From the NCBI GenBank assembly GCA_004352715.1, contig SCFE01000098.1:1777776-1806402 (forward strand): a stretch of DNA of 28,627 bases, read 5' to 3'. Under the pieces are notes generated by a model, which did not search any database, had not been told where the DNA came from, and was given only the letters and a program-made list of their open reading frames with translations. The stretch comes from Hofstenia miamia. Taxonomy: Eukaryota; Xenacoelomorpha; Acoela. This document shows, piece after piece, positions 1 through 10,338 of the stretch (the first letter of the stretch is position 1; every line of letters starts with the position of its first letter). A program made the position numbers and the translations under genes.

Positions 1-719
1 TGATAAATATTTAGCCAATTATATTGCTGATTATGTTTCTATTTATACAAATAATCTAACACCTGCCAACTTGTCTGTACGTTGACGTGCTCAACGAGTT
101 TCTTGGTTATCAAACCTTAATAATTGGCGAATAGTTCGAAAACGGCTATAGCTTATAGCAGTGGCGTGCAGTGCACATATTAATGGGGGAAGCGGAATAT
201 GATATAATTATAAAATTTATATGTTTGTATTGCATATGTTGCATATAACTTTAATTTCAAGCATATAAATCATTATCTAAAAAATTTACCAGATAATATA
301 AATACAACATTTTATTTCGAGAAACAATTAGTAATGCTCACAATGCAATTGATGTTATGTCGCTCAATTATCTTGAAGTTGATCATATTAGTAGTGTGAA
401 AAATTTATAAGAAAAATTTTGACAAAATGACGAATTGAATCAGTGTATTGCAGTTTATTACAGATTGTCAGTTTTAAAGGTTTTGAAACTGATCAATATA
501 GGTTAGCCAAATACAAAAATTTACATCTGAATTTACTAAATTGACTGTTTACTTCAGCATTTATTTATTTCTATTTTAATGTTATTTCTATACATCCATT
601 TTTGTAAATTAAGTGAAATTTTCTTGTGATTGTTAAGTAAAAAATCTAATTTTGAAAGTTACACTTTGATTGTCATCAATTATAAGTGATTTGGAGGCTA
701 AATTGCAGTTCTAGTTTAA

Positions 720-885
720 AATTTCAATCACCATTGTCGCCTCGACAATATAAATCATTGAACAATCCCGCGGTAAGATTTCCGCGGTCCTCTCGTAGTA
801 TTTTCGAATTTTGATTGGTTGGAGATTTTGTCAATTACGTTAACAAAGTGTGATAAAGGAAGCGGCAGACAGTTGCGCGGAATGT
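720..885. promoter_or_regulatory. CpG-rich promoter-like patch with inverted CCAAT box
   Basis: In a strongly AT-rich setting this patch has two CCGCGG sites (768-773 and 782-787), several further CpGs, and GATTGGTTGG near 815-824, which reads as CCAATC on the minus strand. It could be a promoter, either internal to the candidate hAT element or for a transcript spliced into the gene at 2754. No TATA box or start site can be defined from sequence alone, so this is an inference. Confidence 0.25.
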
Positions 886-1361
886 TTTCAGTAGTAATTG
901 AGAAACATTGATTTTTATCAATACCAATTATCACAATTAAGGTACAGTCGAGCAATTATTACGACGCAAATTTAAGTAATAGGATATTGATTATTATTGC
1001 TGTTCATAATATTAAATCAATTATTACAAAACTCATATAGTTCAATTGTTCAACAAGAAAAAACCTACCCAAAANAATGGTTGATTAAAACTATTATGAC
1101 GCTTTTATCAATGACCACAAGTTGAACACTGGCTAAAAGTAGTTCTCGTCCATGTTTACAGAGGTCCATGGTTTTCAGTTGTAATTGCGAAACATTGATT
1201 TTTATCAATACCAATTATCACAATTAAGGTACAGTCGAGCAATTATTACGACGCAAATTTAAGTAATAGGATATTGATTATTATTGCTGTTCATAATATT
1301 AAATCAATTATTACAAAACTCATATAGTTCAATTGTTCAACAAGAAAAAACCTACCCAAAA
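884..1361. repeat. 191-bp direct duplication beside a single N
   Basis: 884-1074 recurs at 1171-1361 with an offset of 287. The only differences I see are a few substitutions near the left edge. The first copy stops exactly at the single N at 1075. The coincidence with an ambiguous base suggests two haplotypes or contigs laid end to end, but a real segmental duplication with slight divergence is also possible. Confidence 0.9.
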
Positions 1362-1559
1362 TACAGTATTTTACATTATTTAAATGACGAAAATGAACAG
1401 TAATTAGGTTAATGTTTAGAATTTAAGAAAAAAAAATTTAAAAGAATTGGAAACTTATAAATATGTTGTGTAAGCATAAATATTTTTTCTTCATTTGTTC
1501 AATTAAATTTCAATGGGCAAGCGGCGCTTACCTTGCTTACCCTTAATGCACGCCTCTGC

Positions 1560-2740
1560 TTCGGCCTATGCTCTGCACGAGGTGCTGATTGAGAGTCCGC
1601 TTTCAATGCTATTACAATCACGATTTAATCAAAAATTTTGTTGTTTTCGAATGCTGATAATATCGATCTTGTAAAATATGGATATTTGTTTGCTTAGCAT
1701 TCACAAGTCTTGAATTGAATCCTATGAAAAATTGCATTAAATTTGTCGTTTGTTGAACATTACTGAGACTTAAAGACCTTAAATGGCAGGAATTACTGTA
1801 GTATTGCAGTCCAAACGCCATACTTTTTAATCCAAAGGCCATACTAAAGTTTTTGAGGATTTAAATATTACTTCAAAAACCTTAAAAAATATAAGGGAAA
1901 TCCTCGACAGTTTAAAGTTAATTTGTGTGGCCATGGGACTGAAATGCATAGCTCCCCAAATTGATTAAAGAGTATGGCAGGAAATACTGTAGATTATTCT
2001 TTGTTGTAACTTGAATTTAGTTATTGAAATTGTGTAATGTCTTTAGTACCTTGAATGTCGTTTACTCAATCGAAATAACATCCATGTATCTTGTATAATA
2101 CGTATTTTGATCCATTTATTCAGAAATTAACATCGCTTTGTAAATATTTTCAATGTATTGAATTTCTTCATTTAATTCCTCTAGTTAAATTTATCCATAG
2201 TAGCTATAACTCTACTTAGACAAAATTGAATCTTAAAGTAAAAATTATATGCAGTAAGTCTTTCAGACCAATTAAGGTTTTAGTTGGTCATGGTGCATAG
2301 TAATTTGCTTGGTTTAGAAACTTTCAAAAAACTGGTGATGTTATAGAAATTGGTGCATAAACTTGCACAGTTTTTAGCATCGCCTCTTTTATATTTTTTG
2401 TATACACTTAATATTTCAACTTTGACTATTTTTCAATAATCAAAAAGTTCAATATTCGATGTACATGTGCATAAATTTCAAAATACTTTTCAATACACCA
2501 TCATTTGGAATTTAATACGTGTGCTTCACAGTTGAAGTAGTATTTTACTTAAGTTTGTCCTCATCTGCCTTAACATTAAATGTTAAAATTCCCATATCCA
2601 GTTAAAATAAATTTTTAATGAATCTTTAGAATTGCCTTATAAATACAATTTTCAAATATTCATTAGCCAGTCGTACAGGTGACAAATGAAATTCATTCAT
2701 ATTTTACATCACCAGATGCATGTCATTAGTTGCTGCCAAA
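1560..2740. other. AT-rich non-coding stretch upstream of the 2754 gene
   Basis: I see no gene here. The one open frame on the minus strand (1618-1842) is low in complexity and has no recognisable motif. The stretch is a likely 5' region or 5'-UTR intron of the gene at 2754, because a pyrimidine-rich acceptor (TTTCTCAG, 2741-2748) sits immediately before its ATG. Confidence 0.4.
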
Positions 2741-2748
2741 TTTCTCAG
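2741..2748 (+). promoter_or_regulatory. Probable 3' splice site just before the start codon
   Basis: TTTCTCAG ends six bases upstream of the ATG at 2754. It fits a metazoan splice acceptor. It would place the whole coding sequence in one exon, with an intron in the 5' UTR. This is an inference with no transcript support. Confidence 0.35.
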
Positions 2749-2753
2749 TTAAA

Positions 2754-4040
2754 ATGCACTCTACATTTATACATGCAGAACACCACGAAAATGTTGGCAA
2801 ACAAAATTTATACACCTATGGGCATTTTGTGAAACAATACATCAGTAAAAAAGGCTTTTATAAATGGGGAGAGCTGCACTCTTTATGCCGAGCTCTTGGA
2901 TTTCCCCTGGATAGTTTTAGAAAAGCTGTTGCAGATAATCAACCTTTACCAAAGTACATTAATCCGCATGTTACAGATGATGGCATTTCACTTGAAGGAC
3001 TGGAGGACATTGTGAATGCAACATATTTGGATCCTTACCTTCAGCAATGTACATCCTTTCATAACGTCAATTATAACATTCGATTAATATTCAAAAGTTT
3101 GTCAATGTTGGAGTCACAGTTGATTAGTTTCTCCACTTTGTATGGTTTGAGGATTGTATTTGAGATTTTTGAGAAGAGCGATTCCCGTGGAATAGAGTTC
3201 AATATGAAAACTGTGTTGAAAATTTTAAATTTAATTAATCTCTCCGGCCCTCCCAGTAAACTTAAGTCTCACTTACTCGGGCTTCAACATAAGTTCATTT
3301 CTAGAGATCGCATTCTTTTGTATGAATTCATGGAACTTATTCCATACTGTTTCAATTTGCAGGATACACTAAATGCACAATCGAGCAGCTCCAAAATCAT
3401 ATCAACAAAGTTGGATCCAAAAACAAACTTATATGAAATTAAAAATTTCGAGGAATTAAAAAATACAGTTGAAAAACGTGCAATCTCAACAATGAACAGA
3501 GAATTTTATCTACAACAATTTGAATATATGAAGTATTTCACTAAAGTACATGAAGATCAGTCAAAGGAAATCGATCCAATTGATAACTCTATAGATGTAT
3601 CTGAGTTCAGGGAAATTCAGCAATTCAATGATATTTCAAAATTTTATTTGAAGAAAGACCTGAAAAGAGCTAGGAGTGCACATTCTATTGCAAGAGCGGG
3701 AAAATTTCGTAGCGAACCTAATATTTATTCAGAACTTAAAGCATATTTGGAATGCTCTTCGTCTGAAAAACCAGAACCGAATAAATGGAAAGTTCTGCAA
3801 AGCGTTTTTAAATTTGCCGGTCTCAGAAACACACAAGGAAGGGATAAAGAGTCAAACAGTCCAAAAACATGGGAGACAAAACTCCCCAAAATTGACAAAC
3901 GTTATTATGTCACAGATAAAGAAGTGCAAGAACATCAACAAAAAATTTGGGAACTGAAATTTAAAATGGCAATTTTGGATTCAAAACGAAATGTTGGTGT
4001 TTCAAAAATTGTCAGCACTAGCATAGGAAACGAAAAATAA
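2754..4040 (+). CDS. Uncharacterised protein with EF-hand-like middle region
   Basis: This uninterrupted 428-codon frame is the best host gene in the window. I place the start at the ATG at 2754, which has A at -3; the open frame runs eight codons further upstream but only to a TTG. The N-terminal third (about residues 20-95) is a compact region rich in aromatic residues, with YGHFVKQYISKKGF and ISLEGLEDI. Residues about 105-200 contain two helix-loop-helix-like stretches, FEIFEKSDSRGIEF and a later FISRDRILLYEF. These resemble paired EF-hands with degenerate loops, so calcium binding is doubtful. The C-terminal part is basic and Ser-rich, ending in a charged helix around EVQEHQQKIWELKFKMA. 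There is no signal peptide or membrane segment. I do not recognise the family; a ciliary or cytoskeletal EF-hand-like protein is only a guess. Codon use is AT-biased like the surroundings. Confidence 0.75.
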   Translation: MHSTFIHAEHHENVGKQNLYTYGHFVKQYISKKGFYKWGELHSLCRALGFPLDSFRKAVADNQPLPKYINPHVTDDGISLEGLEDIVNATYLDPYLQQCTSFHNVNYNIRLIFKSLSMLESQLISFSTLYGLRIVFEIFEKSDSRGIEFNMKTVLKILNLINLSGPPSKLKSHLLGLQHKFISRDRILLYEFMELIPYCFNLQDTLNAQSSSSKIISTKLDPKTNLYEIKNFEELKNTVEKRAISTMNREFYLQQFEYMKYFTKVHEDQSKEIDPIDNSIDVSEFREIQQFNDISKFYLKKDLKRARSAHSIARAGKFRSEPNIYSELKAYLECSSSEKPEPNKWKVLQSVFKFAGLRNTQGRDKESNSPKTWETKLPKIDKRYYVTDKEVQEHQQKIWELKFKMAILDSKRNVGVSKIVSTSIGNEK

Positions 4041-4041
4041 A
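4036..4041 (+). terminator. AATAAA polyadenylation signal overlapping the stop codon
   Basis: AATAAA contains the TAA stop at 4038-4040. If it is used, the 3' UTR would be only about 10-30 bases long. In such AT-rich sequence a chance match is plausible, and other A/T-rich signals lie downstream. Confidence 0.35.
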
Positions 4042-4399
4042 ATTGTTTTAGTAACCTGTTAGAGAGAAAATTCTTTTATCTTTAAAGTTTCACAACGTAA
4101 GATATGCTTAATTGAGCAATTATTATAAAATTCAAAACAAACACTTAAAACAATGAAAAATAGCTTTTGAAAAAAATATTACAATTGAAATTCCAAGCAT
4201 GTTAAAAAAACTCAACTTCTCCCATTTGTATGATGCCTTTCAATTGATTGATATGATCAATTTATTAAATTTATGTATATATTCCATATGATTATTGATT
4301 TTTTCACAAATTCAATATTTTGTATGTGCAAAACGCAGTCTCAAAAATTTCAGTATTTTTTAAAACTTAAAAACGCTGCACATTATGTGATGATGTTCC

Positions 4400-4734
4400 T
4401 TGAACGTGTTCTTGAAATGCAAAAGTAGTTGACTCACACAAATGTGGATTTCATAATAGTTCGTCTTTTAATATATATATGAAGTAATTAACGAAGTATA
4501 CGCCTTAAGCTTGTTTTAAGTATATACCAATGGCCTTAAATCTTTTCATCTATTGGNNNNNNNNNNNNNNNNNNNNNTTGAACGTGTTCTTGAAATGCAA
4601 AAGTAGTTGACTCACACAAATGTGGATTTCATAATAGTTCGTCTTTTAATATATATATGAAGTAATTAACGAAGTATACGCCTTAAGCTTGTTTTAAGTA
4701 TATACCAATGGCCTTAAATCTTTTCATCTATTGG
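4400..4734. repeat. Exact 157-bp duplication flanking a 21-N gap (probable assembly overlap)
   Basis: 4400-4556 and 4578-4734 appear identical over 157 bases and meet at a gap of 21 N (4557-4577). The repeat touches the gap on both sides. This is the signature of two contigs whose overlapping ends were not merged, rather than a biological repeat. Confidence 0.9.
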
Positions 4735-4860
4735 TATTTAATAACTTGCTTCAAAGATAATTTGATATTTTATTTCAAATTCAAATTTTTTTCAATAACT
4801 TAGCAAATTTTTTTAAAATTTTTTGTCCCGTTAACCTTAAGACAAATTATTCGGCATTGA

Positions 4861-5019
4861 TTTAAAGTGGATGAAAGGGAAAAATTCTTGATTTGTTTCG
4901 GATATGTGAGTAGCCCTAGCTTATTGAGTGACCCGATTATTAGTTTACGGAAATCAACAAAGCGAATAGAATACCTGCAATCTCTGTTTGAAGATAAAGA
5001 TTTGGGTATTCAATCATAA
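4861..5019 (+). pseudogene. Short coding-like stretch, possible exon or gene remnant
   Basis: This 52-codon open frame has no ATG. It sits between a TGA at 4858 and a TAA at 5017. Its composition is protein-like rather than AT noise: it includes LICFGYVSSPSLLSDP followed by a charged stretch with KRIEYLQSLFEDKDLG. GATTTAAAG at the left edge could be a weak acceptor, and G|GTATTC near 5003 a donor. It might be an internal exon of a plus-strand gene or a decayed remnant. I do not recognise it. Confidence 0.25.
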
Positions 5020-5880
5020 ACTTTTCAAAGTTTTTGCTCAATTATAAATTCGGTTGTCATTGTGTTTGAATGTTGCTAAAAAGCTTCACAAAGAAACAAT
5101 TAGTAAGCATTAAGAAGATTTTTCATGTACCGTATTGTATTTAGCTTTAGTCTAGGATTTACATTCCTGCTACTGAGAGAAGTGCTTCCATATGCTCATT
5201 TAAATTTGAAGTTACTTGAGAACATGCAATTCCACATTGTACAACATCGAATTTGCTTTTTAAGCGAAATCCAAAATTATACTTTTAAGATCTCCGTTTA
5301 AAATAAAATTACAAACTTTTTTATGTTTGTTTAATATAAAATTTTCTCAAATTGAACTAATAAAGTTCCTTAAAATTCACGAATTTTTGTGGTAAAATTT
5401 GATAAAATTATGCAAAATGTTTTAATTCAAATATGAAACACGCAAATATTCAATTGAAATATCTAGTGATACAGTAAAAAATGACATTAAGTTTTGCTTT
5501 AGTTTAGCCACGGCTCCATTTATTGTTAGTTTGTGGTTTGATGTTTATAAAATTTAGTTTTCGGCTTTTTGTTTTAATATTTTTTCGAAACGAATTTTGG
5601 GATAAAATAAAACCAACTGAGACCGCATTAAGTTTTTATAGAGCCATACCTTTGGTATAGCAAATATTCTGAACATTTTAAAATTGCTAAAAAGTCGATA
5701 AAATACTTAAAATAGGTATTCTTGAACTATGTTCCCAATCAAATTGATTGCCCTAAACTATTAATTCTATTCCCAAATGCCTAAGTTGAGATCATGTTGT
5801 TTCAGAATTTGAATAGTTTGTCGATTTTAAAATAATAATAGCTAATAAATATCAATAAATATTTCAACATCAAATATTAC
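5020..5880. other. AT-rich stretch, nothing recognised
   Basis: There is no open frame of note, no inverted repeat and no RNA gene that I can support. Long A and T runs suggest intron or intergenic sequence. Confidence 0.4.
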
Positions 5881-5881
5881 A

Positions 5882-6180
5882 TGGGGGAGAGTGAAGAAAA
5901 TTTAGAAATGTTGATGAAGCAACACTTCTTGGATTTTACTTACTGCTGACATAAATTTAAAATCACACCTTAAGTGCAGGCTCGAAATGCAAACTTAGCA
6001 CTTTACATGATGCATAATCTTCAGAATTGTGATACTCTACTCAACGTTATTACGACACATATGAAGGAAATGTCCTAAGTCTGATTGAATACAGAAATCC
6101 AACATTTGCGTGATGCTTAGCTCAAGAATATGAAAAGAGTTTAATGCCAGAAATAGCGGCAATGTTCATGAATAACCCTT
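5882..6180 (+). pseudogene. Fragmented coding-like remnants
   Basis: Three short plus-strand pieces look protein-coding but lie in different frames. The first (5882-5950) begins MGESEENLEM. The second (5980-6078), preceded by an acceptor-like TTAAGTGCAG, contains ARNANLALYMMHNLQNCD. The third (about 6058-6180) contains LAQEYEKSLMPEIAAMF with an in-frame stop upstream. They may be small exons or a frameshifted retrocopy. No family is recognised. Confidence 0.25.
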
Positions 6181-7000
6181 TTGTTTTATTTTATGTCTAC
6201 CTACTTTACTTGTATATATTTTGTAGTAAAAAAAATATGTATACACATGTGTATCAAAAATTATGAATATTATAAAAACATTGAGAGAATTTATGCCTGC
6301 TCTTCGATAAGGGGACGAAATTCTACAGAAATATTATATGTGCGGTCAAAAGACCTTCTTTATATAGCCTGCAAAAGACAGAAAACTGCAGACTAACTAT
6401 GAATCAAGCGGCTCAAATTATTCATTAAACACAATGTTAGGTTTTTTATTATTCAACTTCTATCATTATTGTTAAGAGAGTCAGATCGAATTTAAATTTT
6501 GAATCCAATCGCGTCGAAATTGTGCTGAAGACATTATATCAAATATCAACCTCCTTTATTATAATATTTGTGCGCTATCAAGCATTCTTGTAATATGCCT
6601 TTTTAAAGTAAACACTTGAATTAATAGCAAAGTTGGGAGCGTTGCTAAGTTTCAAGGATCCCAAGTTTGATTGGGACCAGCAATGAAAACCACGAATCTT
6701 GCCTCATGTTTCGAACACTGTTTTTTATGATACAATTGATGGTGAACACACAGACTTAATTAACGTAGACATTTATATTAGACATTCTACATTTTTCTAT
6801 TAATTACACTGTCCAACAAGTAGTTTGTGACACGGATGAAACTATCACGACTAAGTACACTGACCCTAAGTAATAACTTTGAGCTCATTTAAAATTGCAT
6901 TGCATGTGTAAATAATTAGCAATTTGTAAATCAATTTTGTAGGTGTAGTGTTTTGCCAACTAGGCATAATATCTGTCTGATGATAGAATATTGTTAAATG
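6181..7000. other. AT-rich stretch without a supportable gene
   Basis: The open frame at 6181-6396 is dominated by Tyr, Ile, Cys and Phe from AT-rich codons and has no motif, so I do not call it. Nothing else is recognised before the start region of the 7266 gene. Confidence 0.4.
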
Positions 7001-7250
7001 TTGGTGATGGAGGAGGGTGTATTACGTTCGGTAACAACACCGCGTTATTTAAGTCAACAATAAATGCTATTAAGCCACATGCGGTTTAAACACTAAACTT
7101 TGAAGGAGAGTAAGCGAGTGTGTTAGTATTACAATTTGAACTTGCATGCAACGAATAACCGTATTGAAACCACTCGCGGTTCTCTCGGTGTGTAGTTTAA
7201 TAAATTAAACACGGAGTTAAACAGTTTTTTTATCTTTATTACTTCAGTTT
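7000..7250 (+). promoter_or_regulatory. CpG-containing leader upstream of the 7266 gene
   Basis: CpG content rises here (TTACGTTCGG, ACACCGCG, CGCGGTTCTCTCGG), with a TTATTTAAG TATA-like box near 7044-7053. This is a plausible promoter or element terminus for the gene starting at 7266. Whether it is a long terminal repeat or a single-copy promoter cannot be told, because the matching 3' side lies in or beyond a gap. Confidence 0.3.
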
Positions 7251-7265
7251 ATGTTCGTTTTAGTT

Positions 7266-8900
7266 ATGCCACGATCTTGTATTAATCATCCTGATTCCTT
7301 TTGTTACGTTTGTGGTAACTACACCATTGCAAAGTCGAAAAGGAATATTACGTCTTCAATTAAAAAGGCCTATCGACTATATTTTGGTTGTGCTTTAGGT
7401 GATCAAAACAAACTGTGGGCACCTCACATAGTATGCAAGACTTGTTATACTAATCTGCTAGCTTGGCTTAATGGAAAAGAAAGATCAATGTCATTTGCCA
7501 TCCCAATGATTTGGCGTGAACCGACTAATCACACCACAGATTGTTACTTCTGTCTTACAATTGCTGGTACCGTAAAGAAGAACAGGCACAATATCCAATA
7601 TCCCAACTTAAAATCAGCCTTGCGACCAATTCTGCATGATTCGTCAATGCCAGTTCCCACTCCACCCCAAGCATCAGAAGATAGCAGTATATCCTCAAGC
7701 AACGAATCTCAACTTGAATCGCCTAGTACCAAGTCTCCTGTTTTGTCGAGTAGTATTAATGATGGTAACGAAATTCACTTGATTACAACAGAAGACCTCA
7801 ATGACTTAGTAAGAGACTTAAGTTTGTCAATGAGTGCTTCAGAGATCTTAGCCTCCCGCTTACAACAGTGGAACCTGCTAGAAGCTGATGTAAAGGTGAC
7901 TCAATTGAGGAAGCGATACAAAAATTTTTCTCCGTATTTTATGGAAGACGGCGATCTCTCCTATTGTACTAATATTGAGGCACTTTTTGAAGAGTTTCGT
8001 TTTGTGCATGCCCCGATGGAATGGAGATTGTTTATAGATGCGTCAAAAGAAAGTATCAAAGCCGTTCTTTTGCATAATGGGAATAAATATCCGTCTGTTC
8101 CTGTGGCATACTCGGCGAACCTGCGTGAAAGCTACGATACATTTCGTAAAATTCTGCAGGCACTTGACTACGACAAATTCAGATGGAAAATATGTGGCGA
8201 CTTTAAAGTAATTGCAATACTGATGGGCTTGCAAAAAGGATATACAAAATATGGATGCTTTCTGTGCATGTGGGATAGCAGGGCTGATGACCGTCATTAT
8301 GTGCAAAGGGATTGGCCGCCCCGAGAAGAATTTACGGCTGGTTGTTCAAATGTCATTCATGTTCCACTGACAAGCCAAGATAAAATACTTATGCCACCAC
8401 TTCATATAAAGCTTGGCTTAATGAAGCAATTTGCAAAAGTCTTGGATCGTCAGGGAGCCGCGTTTAAGTATTTACTGAGCAAGTTTCCAAAGCTAAGTGA
8501 AGCAAAGATTACTGCCGGAGTTTTCAATGGGCCGCAAATACGCGAACTTATGCATGATGAGCTCTTTGATAGTGTGCTTGATGAACCTCATCTTCTAGCA
8601 TGGGAAAAATTCAAGGATGTGACTGTAGGCTTTCTGGGAAATTTCAAAGTGCCACACTATGAGACCTTGGTCAACAGAATGATTGACAGTTATCAAGCAA
8701 TAGGATGTAGAATGTCACTCAAGCTGCATTTTTTACATTCACACTTGAGCTTTTTTCCCGAGAATTGTGGCGCAGTAAGCGACGAGATGGGCGAACGATT
8801 TCACCAAGAAATTGCGTCACTTGAGAAGAGATTCAAAGGGAAGAAATCAATAAATATGCTATCTGATTATTGCTGGCAATTAAAGAGGCAATCAACGCAT
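7266..8900 (+). CDS. C4 zinc-finger protein with RNase H/DDE-like core, cut by gap
   Basis: The open frame reaches back to an ATG at 7251, but I choose the ATG at 7266 (MPRSC), as in family members I recall from arthropods and Hydra, where the protein is multicopy and uncharacterised. Residues are numbered from 7251. Cysteines at 18, 21, 62 and 65 form a ZAD-like C4 module; C98 and C101 add a second CxxC. A Ser/Pro-rich linker (about 130-175) follows. The C-terminal half has FIDASKESIKAVLLHNGN (about 261), CGDFKV with Asp317, a CFLC knuckle (336-339), PPLHIKLGLMKQF (about 382) and a Glu/His cluster SDEMGERFHQE (about 510-520). The order Asp, Asp, Glu suggests an RNase H-fold nuclease or domesticated transposase; this is inference. 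The frame is intact and CpG-containing for 550 codons, so it is young or selected. The C-terminus lies in the gap. Confidence 0.7.
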
Positions 8901-9900
8901 NNNNNNNNNNNNNNNNNNNNNNNNNNNNNNNNNNNNNNNNNNNNNNNNNNNNNNNNNNNNNNNNNNNNNNNNNNNNNNNNNNNNNNNNNNNNNNNNNNNN
9001 NNNNNNNNNNNNNNNNNNNNNNNNNNNNNNNNNNNNNNNNNNNNNNNNNNNNNNNNNNNNNNNNNNNNNNNNNNNNNNNNNNNNNNNNNNNNNNNNNNNN
9101 NNNNNNNNNNNNNNNNNNNNNNNNNNNNNNNNNNNNNNNNNNNNNNNNNNNNNNNNNNNNNNNNNNNNNNNNNNNNNNNNNNNNNNNNNNNNNNNNNNNN
9201 NNNNNNNNNNNNNNNNNNNNNNNNNNNNNNNNNNNNNNNNNNNNNNNNNNNNNNNNNNNNNNNNNNNNNNNNNNNNNNNNNNNNNNNNNNNNNNNNNNNN
9301 NNNNNNNNNNNNNNNNNNNNNNNNNNNNNNNNNNNNNNNNNNNNNNNNNNNNNNNNNNNNNNNNNNNNNNNNNNNNNNNNNNNNNNNNNNNNNNNNNNNN
9401 NNNNNNNNNNNNNNNNNNNNNNNNNNNNNNNNNNNNNNNNNNNNNNNNNNNNNNNNNNNNNNNNNNNNNNNNNNNNNNNNNNNNNNNNNNNNNNNNNNNN
9501 NNNNNNNNNNNNNNNNNNNNNNNNNNNNNNNNNNNNNNNNNNNNNNNNNNNNNNNNNNNNNNNNNNNNNNNNNNNNNNNNNNNNNNNNNNNNNNNNNNNN
9601 NNNNNNNNNNNNNNNNNNNNNNNNNNNNNNNNNNNNNNNNNNNNNNNNNNNNNNNNNNNNNNNNNNNNNNNNNNNNNNNNNNNNNNNNNNNNNNNNNNNN
9701 NNNNNNNNNNNNNNNNNNNNNNNNNNNNNNNNNNNNNNNNNNNNNNNNNNNNNNNNNNNNNNNNNNNNNNNNNNNNNNNNNNNNNNNNNNNNNNNNNNNN
9801 NNNNNNNNNNNNNNNNNNNNNNNNNNNNNNNNNNNNNNNNNNNNNNNNNNNNNNNNNNNNNNNNNNNNNNNNNNNNNNNNNNNNNNNNNNNNNNNNNNNN
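8901..9900. other. Assembly gap of 1000 N
   Basis: All bases are N. The round size indicates an arbitrary placeholder rather than a measured distance, so reading frames drawn across it are meaningless. It removes the C-terminus of the 7266 gene. Confidence 0.98.
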
Positions 9901-10305
9901 TATATATATATATATATAAGCGAAATGAGAGGCTAAATTACGATTGTGAGAATATTTCTAAGTGTTACAACATATCAAACTGGAATTTTCTAAACATGAT
10001 ATATCTGACATGTACAGAATTGGTAAATACAATTAAAATAAAAAGCGGGCAATCTTGGTTAGACTCACTAAACCTATCCAAAAAAATTATTATTAGTAAT
10101 GCCAATAAGCTGAAAAATAGTTCTCCTTTTCAATATTCGGTTGTTTTAAAAAGATTATGTAATGTGGAACAAAATGTATGAAATAAATGTCTAAGGAAAG
10201 AACAGGAACTGATCCAGTCTAGAAAATATGTTGGAAAATATATTGAAATTGTTAAGCTCTATGTTGACCAAAATGGTAAATGAGTTGCTTGAGGCAAGGA
10301 ATTAA
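9901..10305. other. (TA)n at gap edge, then AT-rich sequence
   Basis: 9901-9918 is a TA dinucleotide run, a likely reason for the assembly break. The frame continuing to 10181 shows no family motif. It could be the true tail of the 7266 gene or unrelated sequence; I cannot decide. Confidence 0.5.
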
Positions 10306-10338
10306 AATTAAGACCCGCATGCGGGGTGGGTCCTAATT
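10306..10338. repeat. Short GC-rich hairpin
   Basis: AATTAAGACCC (10306-10316) pairs with GGGTCCTAATT (10328-10338) at 10 of 11 positions. An inner perfect palindrome CCCGCATGCGGG lies at 10314-10325. It stands out in an AT-rich background. It may be an element terminus or a protein-binding palindrome. Confidence 0.6.

Larger units (their letters stand above)
159..1558. mobile_element. Candidate hAT-like non-autonomous element with inverted termini
   Basis: The left end begins CAGTGGCGTGCA at 159. The reverse complement of the right end (ending at 1558) begins CAGAGGCGTGCA, so 11 of 12 bases match. After a 9-base gap both arms continue with a TTAA..GGG..AAGC pattern. Termini of the CAGTGGCG type are common in hAT-superfamily elements (known of the family). 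The flanking 8-mers (GCTTATAG and CTTCGGCC) are not a clean target duplication; they share only a shifted GCTT. No transposase is visible inside, so this would be a non-autonomous copy. It contains a 191-bp duplication and a CpG-rich CCGCGG patch. Alternatively these are two unrelated solo ends. Confidence 0.45.

Noticed and set aside
6181-6396. 71-codon plus-strand frame
   Set aside because: Composition reflects AT-rich codons (Tyr, Ile, Phe, Cys); no motif, no neighbours that support it.
6639-6700. Possible tRNA-derived SINE (AAGTTTGATTGGG as a B box)
   Set aside because: Poor match to the B-box consensus and no A box or tail at proper distance.
8043-8306. 87-codon minus-strand frame
   Set aside because: Shadow of the 7266 gene on the opposite strand.
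8870-9919. Long open frames spanning the gap at 8901-9900
   Set aside because: They are open only because N codons are not stops; nothing can be read inside the gap.
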